In this document: piece by piece, positions 11,901 to 21,878 of the stretch
How the letters are laid out: the number at the start of each line of letters is the position of its first letter
How positions within the stretch are numbered: the stretch's first letter is position 1
Source of the DNA: Lentinula raphanica
Lineage: Eukaryota > Basidiomycota > Agaricomycetes > Agaricales > Omphalotaceae
Assembly: GCA_027919835.1 (NCBI GenBank)
Contig: JANVFP010000018.1
Coordinates: 248,001 to 312,000, forward strand
Direction: 5' to 3'
DNA: 64,000 bases
Made by a program: the position numbers and the translations under genes
The notes under the pieces: model-generated
What the model saw: only the letters and a program-made list of their open reading frames with translations
What the model was told of the DNA's origin: nothing
Databases searched by the model: none

Positions 11901-12023
11901 GAGAAGACTATGGGCGAGGGTATGTGTTCGGTGAGAGTGGTGAAGGGAGCCGATCATGGGTTGATGTATAAAAGCGGTGTGGTGGTGGATGTGTTGGAAT
12001 ACTTGCTTGGTTTCTGGCACTGA
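8985..12023 (+). CDS. large alpha/beta-hydrolase-fold protein with disordered N-terminal and insert regions
   Basis: A predicted serine hydrolase (lipase/esterase type). Exons are 8985-10565, 10622-10839 and 10907-12023. The first 450 residues are Ser/Pro-rich and probably disordered. The fold starts around PVLVFLGLGCVRHIMGLYDE, then IDRWGLGRTEP. The nucleophile elbow is VMAHSAGAPYAL (G/A-x-S-x-G type, Ser at about 10748), followed by LLAPWVG. A Ser-rich insert of about 250 residues follows. The C-terminus supplies the acid, VWYGDRDEKI (about 11850-11880), and the base, VKGADHGLMY (about 11945-11970), completing a Ser-Asp-His triad. The reading frame must shift back by one base near the A5 run at 11542-11546 to join the two halves; a missing A or an unrecognised intron would explain this. 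The substrate is unknown. Confidence 0.75.
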
Positions 12024-12541
12024 GATCAGTACAGCTTCTTGTTTCTTCTTGTCTGTTAGCCGTTTGAAGTTCACCCATGATTGACTGATATGTCAAAGGG
12101 GTTTCATCAAATTGGACTCGGATTTTTCTATCCTCTTCTTGGTCATTTGTTCAAGTCGTGCAATATTTCTGGATACCGTATCAACTTATTTTGTTGCATC
12201 AGATTTTCTTTCTGTACACTTTTTTGGAAGCATTCGTGTATTTCTTGTTCTACCTTGTTGCATTTCACACTCTTACGTTTATTAAGTACCTTATTGCAGT
12301 TCTCTGTTGCACCAGTAATCTATAGGAAAACTATATATTCTCCTAAATCAACAACTGGTGTGTCAATAAAGGGGACAATGTTCTAACCCAAATATTATAC
12401 CGTTCACACTGGGATTATAGTATGATGCTTGAATCGTAAGGATAAGGAAGGAAGGCTGTACCTGCCAGCAGTGACTAAAATAAGTTAATGATGAATGATA
12501 CAACGTGTGAGTCCATGGTCAAGAAAAGTCCTAATCGGTCT
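12024..12541. other. 3' region between convergent genes
   Basis: T-rich downstream DNA of the hydrolase and the 3' side of the membrane-protein gene. Nothing else is recognisable. Confidence 0.5.
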
Positions 12542-13776
12542 TCAACTTGTAGAATTCAGCCTCCTGACTGGAAAGAGAGGAGCGTCTTGGGGCACAGGAT
12601 GAATGTACGGGTACGGCTCTGGTAATCGTGGGAGAGGTTTTTTTCGACCGGCCATAGCTAGAAAGCCATTCGAAGAAGGGCTAGGAATTAAATTCGTAAC
12701 GGAGTGCGTGTACTGTGGTTCATCATCGATCTCAGTTGAGTCGATATATCGGAAATCTTTCCGTCGTCGCTTGCGGCAATAGAAGAACAGGCCAACGGCG
12801 AGGGAGAGTACGCCAATCATTGTAGGAGCAATGATAACCACGATTTTCGTTTGATTGTCGATGAGGGTAGCATTCGACGAAGGAGAGGAGGTACTCGAAG
12901 TAGTTGCAGTTTCCGAGGTGAGATCGCTAGAGCTAGATACCGAGGCTATGATTTGTTAGAAGAAAGATGCATATGATCAACACTCATATCTCACTTGATG
13001 ATGTGGTCGCAGATGTTGTAAAGCTCGCACTCGTAGTCGTGATTGATGTAAAGCTCGCACTCGTAGTCGTCACAGATGTACGACTTGAACTAGAAGTCAT
13101 GATGGAAGAGCTGGTCGTCCTCGGGGGCGTGATCGAAGTACTGGTAGTAATCGAGACTGTACGGCACATATTGAGATATCTGTACCCAATGAGAGCCCTA
13201 CCAGGGACGTACCATTTTGAATGACAACGAAAGAAACAAACGTGAGCTCACTCTTGTCACCAAAACTACTATCTCCAATGTTTGTGATCTGTAAAGTGTG
13301 CGACTGCCGGGGATCTACACTCAGAGAAAATATTGTGGTCTGGCCAAGAGTTAAGAGACGCATACAATCAACCGACAGATACGACACCCACGGGTTCCGC
13401 ATCCACATTGCTGTGAAGGGTACTATCATGCCCCGAGAATAGCTGTAGATTCGTGACAGAGTTCTTGTCGCAGTCCACGCATACTCCATACAAGGAGCCT
13501 CCAGTCCGTTTCAAACCAACGTAGTTAATCGTTGCGGTGAACACTGAAACGACTGATCAATGCAAGCAGTGGAAACTGATCTGACTCGGTCTCACCTGGT
13601 ATTTCAACCGACAGAGCATGTCCAAGGGTTTCTGTAAAGAAAAAAGTGCCTGAGACCTGAGAAGACGAGCCTTCCCAGCCAGAAGAAAAGGTGAGAGATG
13701 ATTCCGGAAGGATGAAAGCAGTGTTTGCGGCGACGATGTGAAGAAAAGATGATAGATATAAGAGAGCAAAGAGCAT
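12542..13776 (-). CDS. mucin-like single-pass membrane protein
   Basis: The start MLFALLYLSSFLHIVAANTAF is a signal peptide ending near Ala-Asn. Two to three exons of an extracellular beta-rich region follow (SSQVSGTFFFTETLGHALSVEIPG; later ITNIGDSSFGDKSEL). Next is a Ser/Thr-rich stalk (about 12900-13170) containing a perfect 10-residue repeat TTTSASFT.., then one membrane helix (VVIIAPTMIGVLSLAVGLFF, about 12780-12841). A basic stop-transfer sequence CRKRRRKDF precedes a proline-rich cytoplasmic tail with KKPLPRLPEPYPY. This is the architecture of fungal wall-stress sensors or adhesin-like type I proteins, but no WSC or other named domain is visible. Internal exon borders are approximate. 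It is divergent from IES1 with about 250 bp between starts. Confidence 0.65.
13018..13077. repeat. 30-bp in-frame tandem repeat in the Ser/Thr stalk
   Basis: The block aagctcgcactcgtagtcgt is present at 13021 and 13051, a period of exactly 30 bp. On the minus strand it encodes a Ser/Thr-rich decapeptide repeated twice, so it keeps the frame of the membrane-protein gene. Confidence 0.75.
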
Positions 13777-14026
13777 CTCCGAAGAGTATTAATGGAGGTT
13801 TATGCGAAAGTTGCTCTGCATTCCTTCGTTAGAGAAGGTGGGAGTAGGAGAACAAGAAGAAAGTTGTAAATCTCGTTTTGAGCTTCTAAATTTGATAAGA
13901 TCAATTTCGGACTATTAATTGATCGGCGCAATAAAAGCCACGTGGGATGGCAATGCATAATATTTACTTTGACTTTAAAGTGCAGTTGTTGCGCCGTTGC
14001 GGGAATGTCGCTGTCGTCCGTTCCTT

Positions 14027-15835
14027 ATGTCGTCCAAGAGGCAAAGTCCTAAAATCCTCAAAAAGGCTGACAACGCTCCCCTCACCCGTGCAGACCTTCA
14101 GTTTGATCTCTTGGCTTGTCTCTTTTCTGATTCCAACGAGGTCTTCACTGACCCTTTTCCTTCTCAAATTGATGGTCAACCAGCCCGTTCTAGGGTGACC
14201 TTCCGGTCAGTTATTTCTCTTTATTTCTCCCAGCTTCAACCTCATACTACTGAACAGAAATCTATATGTGAACGCCATTCTACACTCTCCTAAAGCGTCT
14301 AAGCTGCTCAAGGACAAGATGTCTGACACTCCTGAATTCGCTACTCACTTTGCAATGCTTTCATTGCTTACCAATGTCGGAAGAATTAACACAACCATGA
14401 GCTGTGTGTGTCTTAACTATTCTTTCTAGCGACCAATCTGACGACCAAGCAGTCTTTCCGGAGATGAAGACTACCATACGAACATATCATCCCGTACCTG
14501 CTCTTCAGAAGACTTCCGGCAGCCTTCAGGACGCACCCCGACTAAAGTCCATCCTCAAGGCAGTTGTATACGACCGTGACAGTCCGAAGATAGCTACCAC
14601 TCTGCGCGATTGTCGTTCTCGTATCGTATGTAATTCACTTAGTTGTTTTGCTTACGGTTGCAAATAATTCATTGACCAGGATGCAGGCATTTCGCCGCCA
14701 ACGCATATATCAAACCTTATATTTATTTTGGCCAACGAGACCGTTGTAAGTCCTTCGCCTTTACGAATTATCTTCTTTTCATTCACTCTGTCGATATTAC
14801 TTAGTCCATTAGCAAGTCGCATTTCTCTGGCGAAGTCGACTTTCTCGACCTCTTCACCTCGGTACACCTTTCCAGTGAATCTCGAGCCCGAGCATTCCTG
14901 TGGCTCGTTTATAACTACTATGAAGCAGCCGCTGGAAATGAAAATGGTAACAGTGAAAACCCATTTTCAGATCCCTCCACGCCTGGAGAGCGACCTGCGC
15001 TACATGAACTCACAGAAGCCGAGGTTGCTCTGGAGAATGTGGATCCCGAAGACGAAATAGAAATTTCAGACAAGTTGGTTGCTCAACGAATGCAATTCCT
15101 TTCCTCTCAAAGTCCCAAGGATCCTTCAAAGGGAGGAAAAGGTAGTATCAAGGATGATGAGAGTGTCATTAGTGTCGACTCCGCTATGAAAGCGAAAGGG
15201 AAACGTCGCGGACTTCCAGCTTCCGGCAAAAGTAAGAACGGAAAAGCAACCGCGAACGGCTCGGAAAGTTTTGTGGATCGTTAGTACATTCTGTTTCTAT
15301 GTTATATTGGATACTCATATCTCTTCACACCTACGCCAGAGCTAACGCCTTCCCGATTTTCCGACCTCCAATATCATTCTTCACCTCACCGGGCCTCGCC
15401 ATTCCAAGCAAGACAGCCTAGACTCATTGCTGCACCAACGCATCGCTATTCTCCATATGGATATCCACATGATAAACATTGGGCTAATGTGGCGCGGAGG
15501 ACACGCTCAGGTCCTCCTCGCACGCTCCTAGAGCGCAAGTCGATATTTTGCGTCCACGTCAATCAGCTCTCTAATACTAAACTGTCTAAATCTGTAGATG
15601 CATGGCATGTTGTGGCACGTTCCGATCCTCTTGCAGACTCTGGAGATGAATTAGAGGACGACCATCACCGGAACGATTATGGTTGGTACAGCTTATCATG
15701 CACTCCTTCATCTTGTTGCATTCCGATTCCGTAAAGCTCGGTCGCTGACTTTCTGTCTGAATGTTTCATCCAGTGCAACGCCTCAATATCGTCTGTCGTC
15801 TCAGAGGAAAGGATCCAACTCCAGAACCAGAATGA
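14027..15835 (+). CDS. IES1: INO80 chromatin-remodelling complex subunit Ies1-like
   Basis: Family landmarks of Ies1 occur in order. Near the N-terminus are KKADNAPLTRADLQFDLL and VFTDPFP. Then come LYVNAILHSPKASKLLKDKM, NVGRINTTMSFFPEM, RTYHPVPALQ and LQDAPRLKSILK. After them are SNLIFILANE, SRARAFLWLVYNYYE, NPFSDP and an acidic EDEIEISDKLVAQRM. Introns, checked for frame, begin at the donors at 14206, 14405, 14626, 14744 and 15281; the last intron begins at 15681 and its exon ends ..LRGKDPTPEPE at the TGA 15833-15835. The ATG at 14027 was chosen because it precedes the conserved block directly. Ies1 is a fungal-specific subunit of the nuclear INO80 nucleosome remodeller. The identification rests on remembered motifs. 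Confidence 0.75.
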
Positions 15836-16775
15836 ATCCTCGGACCTCTTTCCCCATTTCGGAACGTTTCAATCTCTCAACTCTCATTTGTGTTTCATTG
15901 CTCATATTGTTATTTCCTGTCCATACGCAATTGATTTATTATTACTATTAGTATTATCCACACAGTACATATGTAACATAGAGCACATATAATCCTCGAT
16001 CTAAACTGGAAATCCTTGAAGATACTGTTCTTGGGGGATGCGGAGTAGCAGATTCAAGAAATTAGAAAAGAGTTCTGCGCGACTTGTTCTATCTCCCTGA
16101 TAACCCTGATAACCAGGCTTAAGTAATTAGCTCTGTTCTCCATTCACGAGTTATAATCAGACGAACTAGCCTGAGAGAAGTTGACTGGAAAGTTGAAACC
16201 CATATAACAAGCTGATAGTGTTTCAGTGTCTGATTCTATTCGATTATCATACATTGAGCGGGATATCGCAAATTTTTACTTCATATGTATAACTAGTCAC
16301 TAATCAAACCCCATGCAAGAATTAAGAGCTGAAGACGAAAAGCACCTGGTCGGTGACTCAAGGTATATACAGTAAACCATTTAAAGAGAACGATTAGGTT
16401 TCGCGATGATTGAAAGCACAGAAGAGTCGAGGGAGAAATGTAAGATGCTGAGATCATTATCGCAAAAGAAATTCGAACGAAAACGAGCAAGATGAACGAA
16501 GAAAACGAGAAGGATGTATATAAAGGTGCGGAGCGGAAGCGACAAAGCTTTCTCGACTCTAATCCAGAGTGTGATATGTATTGATAAAATACAAGGAAAC
16601 AAGAATCCTGACATACTAGTTATACCAAAGGGGGGTGTTTTCCAGAATTACACGAACAAGGAGAAAAACATGCATGCGTGTCTGTCTGTCTGACAGGAAC
16701 GTGATTGTCCTACCTTGATTCAAAGGAGGAAGCCAAAAGCCACACAGCGCCAAAAGCAGTGACTATCAAACACGC
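15836..16775. other. convergent 3' intergenic region
   Basis: About 940 bp of AT-rich DNA between the 3' ends of IES1 and the MIT-domain gene. Small frames on both strands show no motif or codon signal. No repeat or RNA was recognised. Confidence 0.5.
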
Positions 16776-19700
16776 CTATTCGGCAAGCCACTTTTCACAC
16801 TTCTTAGCGTATTTGTCGAGTAACATTGACAGATCGCGAATAACGAATGTGAGAACTACGCTGGCGAAGAACTCTGAGGCGCGTTTCAACTTGAGGTCGG
16901 CAGCGGAGCGTATTTCTGAAGGGAGGGCGCCATACGCGGGGGCGACTGGTGAGGACGTGATAGCTTGCGTATGCTCGTCTAGAAGCTGTGCGTGCAAGAA
17001 TAGCTTCTTAAGACCTTGAACGTAAGCTGCGGGCGAATCAAGGCTAGAACAGAAAATGGTTTGGACGTCGTCAAGAGGGTGCACTCTAGGCTTGGGAAAA
17101 CGCTAAACTTACTTTTTACCATTGGTGAGCTTATCAAACCTGCGACCGAGTTTGTCTCCCCACGTCGTCTTTTTGATCACAAATCCTTCTCCAACCCCCA
17201 ACTTTTTCCCAAAGTTTGCCACCACACCGTCACACACGGTTGAAAAGTCTTCCAGCTTGGCAATCCACGCTTCTCCTTCTTTGCGCCCGATGCTTCCTAT
17301 GCCGAGAGCCATTCCACTGCTGACATTACCAGCACCGAAGCAGTCCGAGCTGAAGCCTTGGAGGTCCTCCAATGCGGTACAAAGGATATCTACCACGCGA
17401 ACCTTTTCCATCAGGTTCCCTAGTTTGGCACCACCTTGCGACCAGACCTCCTGTGGAACATGCAGTCGTCGAGTTATATAACCACCAGTGCTGGACGTCA
17501 TCGTTGTTCGAAGGAGGTTCATTAGATGATAAGGCTTTCTCAGAGGGTCAGTGGGCGGTACCGGGGGTAATGGAGATGTAGGCGTTAACGGTACACCGAC
17601 ACCCATTGCAGACATGGGTGCCGCAAGCGACGAATTTGTCGCGAGGTCTGTTTGCACTGTGAGTGATTGTATATTGAGCGGAGACTTGGAAATTCGTTGT
17701 GGAGGAACAGAAGACATCCCGAATACGCCGTTTGCTGTACTCGGTAGCGGTGGTCTCTCGTCTGAAGAAGGCGAAATTCGACCATTCCCAATAGAGGGCC
17801 GACGACCAGGTGGTTGGGATGAAGACCGGCTTCGGGGACCAACTAGCGAGGTGTTGGAGCTGGTGCCAGGTAGCGAGGAGACGACAGATTTGGGTAATGG
17901 AACAGATCCTGCGGAGGTTGTAGACTCTGCCGGTGAGGAGGAACGAGGAGTAGAAGGCCCGGAAGTTTTGGGTCTTCGTTGGTAGATCGTGCCAGAAGTA
18001 GGAGTAGGGTTGATGATCCCGGATGCATCTGAACGGGTCGAAACGGTAGAAGCACCTCTCGGTCGTGACTGGTTTGCAGGACGAGGGGATGGCGGTAATT
18101 TTGAGGGTGGGATAGGCGGGCGTGCTGTTTCAGCGTGCGAGGGCGGAGAAGGCATGGGAAGTGCTGGTAGTGGCGGGGAATCGTACCCATGACCAGAAGA
18201 TGAGTGAAATTTTGATTCTCTTATTGTGGATTGGCGACTACTGATGTATCTTTCTTCCTCTTCTTCAAGGGAAGCTAGTTTGCTTCCAGAACCTGTTCTT
18301 CGATGTCCGATAACGGATTCGCCTCGTGGACGAGGAGCCATCAAGTTAGGGTGGGATGATTCACTCTGGGAAGTATGGGGCACTGAGGGTGGCGATTTGG
18401 ATGGAGGCGGAGGAGCAGGAACATTAGACTGTGGCCTTGTTGACCGTCTGATGGAACTGCGAGCAGCAGTTGTGGAAATGGGCACTGGAGAAACTGCAGT
18501 AGGAGAAGTGAGTTCCTCATGGACAGCTGGTGCAGGTGCGTATGGGTGATGTCCAGGAGATGGAAGGCCGGATATTTCTGACAGAGTCGGACTAGCGAGG
18601 TCTCTCATGAACATTGCTGCACCGATAGCAGTCATATCTTCATCTGCCTGGTGAATATCCCGAAATTCATCCTGGGTATCATCGCTCTGGAAGATTCTTA
18701 CAGGCAGCTGAACGGGAACGACGTCTGAAGGAGTAGGAGAATTGGTAGGTGAGGTCGATGCAGTAGAGCCAAGAGACATGGAAGGAGTTGGAGTGGTTGG
18801 TGAATATATGTTGTCTGAATGATATGGCACCGGCTGTATACTGTATATGATACTCAGAATGTTCATTCGATCCGCATAAGTATCGTGCTGAGGAAGACTG
18901 GGATTGAGAAAGACCGACGGATAAGAGTCTCAACACTTACGATGGATTGTAGTCTCCTAATCTCTTCTTCTTGAGCAAATATACTCCTTCTACGACCATT
19001 CCTGCGTCTTGTAAATTCTGTGCTTTCCTCGCCGTTTCTTACCCTTTCCATCACTTCACTAAGCAAAGCCACACTTCTACCATAAGCTGCTACTGCCAAC
19101 TCCGGATTGTCATTCATTGAGTCCAGCTGAACGGCCTCTCTTGCCAATTCTAACGCTCGAGTGAGGGCACGTCTCGGAGAAGGGATTCGATGATCATTTC
19201 TCGTTTCTGGCGGCATAAGGTGGCCGTCATTAGCTGGAACAGCCAACTGGTCTGGAACTGGAGCTGCTGGTGGCGGTGGTTCATGGAAGCGGGATGAGGG
19301 ATTTGGGAGATACGACTGGGGAGGTGGGTCGGAAAGATCATCTACTGAAGAAGATGCCGAAGAGTTGGAAGTTGAAGGAGCAGCCAATCTTGGTTGAGTT
19401 CCACTGCCATTGCCATTGCCAACGAACAACGAAGATCTATTGGGTCGCGCGAGACCGTTTGTATGAGGGATTCCCTCTGTGGACTCTGCTGGATCTTGCG
19501 GGATATTTGGTATACTGGGAATAGGAAGATTCGGAGGAGGCGCAGCAGGCCGAGTATGTGCAGCTGAAGAGCGACGTCGTTGAGAAAAAGCAGATGAGGA
19601 CTGAGGAGGAGAAGGATATGCAGAGACAGCGAGACCACCGAGTTCGCGACTGTCGGTCGTTGTCCAGCTCATCCTTGAATGAGCGCTTGGAAGATAGTAA

Positions 19701-19828
19701 GGAACGACAGGATCGGTGAGAAAAGCAAAAGCTTGAGATTGTTGAGTTGAGTGTTGTTCTAAGATTTGGTAACCGTCGGGGTTAAAGTCCAGATCATTTC
19801 GAATCTGATCCCAATTCCCACTCAACAT
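16776..19828 (-). CDS. MIT-domain protein with long disordered linker
   Basis: Starting at 19828 (MLSGNWDQIRNDLDF), the protein has a Pro/Ser-rich N-terminus. A three-helix MIT-like domain follows (RALTRALELAREAVQLDS..LAVAAYGRSVALLSEVMERV, continued after an intron as RLQSI|HDTYADRMNILS; intron about 18887-18940). Next are roughly 350 residues of Ser/Pro-rich linker. The C-terminal domain is conserved-looking: DPLRKPYHLMNLLRTTM, GGYITRRLHVPQEVWSQ, KLGRRFDKLTNG and, after an intron at about 17051-17118, SPAAYVQGLKKLFLHAQLLDEH..LLDKYAKKCEKWLAE. MIT domains bind ESCRT-III tails in endosomal sorting. The C-terminal domain suggests a full-length fungal family of unknown role. The septin gene lies upstream on the same strand. 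Confidence 0.7.
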
Positions 19829-20105
19829 TTTTATTATACGACCACAAGCTCCTCATCAAATTCAACATATAAAAAAGCCAGAACAACATGGAACATCGGA
19901 GCGAAACAGGATTACTACTATTCGTATTATCCATTAGCATCAAAAATGATAACGAGTGAGTGCAAAAAAGCTAGGTAGAAAAAGAAAGAGCGTCACTTGA
20001 TTGCGTTCGACGAGGAGGGTATATACCAACAACAAATTTCCTCTGTAACATACTCAATGGTCACTGAATTGTATCCTCGGGTATTGCGGATATGGACAGG
20101 GTCAA

Positions 20106-21781
20106 TTAGTCCCGGAATTCTGGCTGAGAACCTTGTGCGGCAAGTCGACTCTCCAAATTGCTGTCATTGACGAATGAGATCAATATATAACACTCCTAAA
20201 CCAAACACGTACCGGAGGGATTCTTCTTTGGCCAACAATTCCTGTCTCTTTTCGTTGATTTCTCGTTGGACCTTGAGTTCGATTTCGCGGAGCTGTCAAG
20301 AGTGTCAGCGTTCTGTTACACCAGAGATCACTATGCACAGAGATACCTTCTCCTCCTCGCGACGGAGCTGTTCTTCCTTCAAACGCACACTTTGTGACGC
20401 CAACTCTTCTGGCAGAATGGAAGAGTCCCTATAACATAAACCCTGAGCTTGAAACCATACATGACACAAATTCGAAAACTCCATACTGGTTGTCTGCATG
20501 TACCGTCCTTGAAAGCTTCTCGGTACGATATGTTTCATACAACACATCATGAGTGAGGGACTTCAGATCACCCAAATGAGAGCTGAATGTTCAAAATCAA
20601 TAATCAATAATGATGGGATAGCCCTTCCCTGACTCACTTCAAGAGTGCGCTCCTGAGGCGGCTGAAATCACTGTGCTTGGGGTTGTCCACCTGGGCGATA
20701 CCCCATGGGTAGATTCGTGCACGGACAGGCTGACCGTCAATCTCAACTTCCTCCTCGGAACCGATGATAGCAAATGGAAGGAGCGCCTGGAATAGACCTT
20801 CAAACAAGCTCTAGCACAAACACAAGACCATACTTACACGGAGTTCGCTGTTATCCTGAATAGTATCCTCGTCGTCTTCTTCTACATCGTAAGGGAAGTT
20901 GTACACGGGAATGTCGTAGTGCTCAATGTCCTCCATAATCTGCCATTGAGACGATTTTGTGAGTGAGTGTGAAGAGAAAAGGAATGCATTGCGTACCCTC
21001 TTTTTGAACCCTCGCAGTTCACCAGGCGTCAAACTATCGGCCTTGCCGATGACAGGTATGACATTAGCGCGAGGGGAGAGGCGGCGCATGAGCTCAATGT
21101 CCATTTCCCGCAAGCTAGCATTCTACATAAGTATGACTGTTATGATCACATCAACGAAGACAGCGTACGCGTGGCCAGTCGGGGGAATGAAGTACAATAG
21201 TGCATGTACTCGGTTATCCCTGAAACGAGGGTTACGCTTGATACGAGATTCTTCAGCCAAGATATCATCGTATTGGCGTTCGAGATATCCGACAATCTCT
21301 TGAAAACTACAGAAAGACTTCAGCAAGTGATGACAGCTAACACTGAACCAGGACGTACGCGAATTCATTGTCAATGTTGTCACCAAACCCAGGAGTGTCC
21401 ACAATGGTCAGAGCAATACGGACACCATCTTCTTCAAGTTCTAGGTAGGAATGTCAGTCACCAGCTCCAATTCTGAACGTGATAGTCGCGACAACTCAAC
21501 TCACCAACATTGAAAGGTTTGATTCTGATACCTTCCTCGACGTGGGCAGTATCCGGAGAGTCAGATATTTTGTGCGCAAGAACCTCAGACTCGCACAGGG
21601 TGTTGACAAAGGTCGTTCGTCCAGTGCCAGAAGCACCTTTTCAGTGAAATTTCATCAGAATAATGAACGGAAGAAAAACGTACAACAGCACAGCGTGAAC
21701 AAAAAACGTACCGACGACCATGACAGTGAACTGAACACCCTTTTTGACTTTGTTTCCTCTCCGACGACCAGCAAACGACAT
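20106..21781 (-). CDS. CDC11: septin, Cdc11/AspA type
   Basis: A GTP-binding cytoskeletal protein that builds filaments at septa and growth sites. The start is MSFAGRRGNKVKKGVQFTVM at 21781, with a polybasic stretch before the G domain. G1 is GASGTGRTTFVNTLC, with Arg where most septins have the P-loop Lys. G3 is DTPGFGD and G4 is IGKADSLTP. Septin signatures include RDNRVHALLYFIPPTGH, REMDIELMRRLSPRANVIPVI, RARIYPWGIAQVDNPKHSDFSRLRSAL and SHLGDLKSLTHDVLYETYRTEKLS. The C-terminus is a short coiled coil (LKEEQLRREEEK, LREIEIKVQREINEKRQELLAKEE) ending QPEFRD at 20106. The gene has about eight introns. Assignment to the Cdc11 subgroup rests on the Arg P-loop and HDVLYETYRTEKL. It is divergent from MSH1. 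Confidence 0.88.
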
Positions 21782-21878
21782 CTTGAGCTCTGAAAAGTGA
21801 AGAATAAAGAGAAAGGGATAAGAACGGCTACAGTCTCAAGAGAGGGTTTGTAGACGGACTTGGAAATCGCACCATCAA
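21782..21878. promoter_or_regulatory. 97-bp bidirectional promoter between septin and MSH1
   Basis: Only 97 bp separate the ATG of the septin gene (minus strand, 21781) from the chosen ATG of MSH1 (plus strand, 21879), so both leaders and core promoters must fit here or overlap the opposite gene. The MSH1 start could lie further in (an ATG at about 21957), which would widen the gap. Confidence 0.6.
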
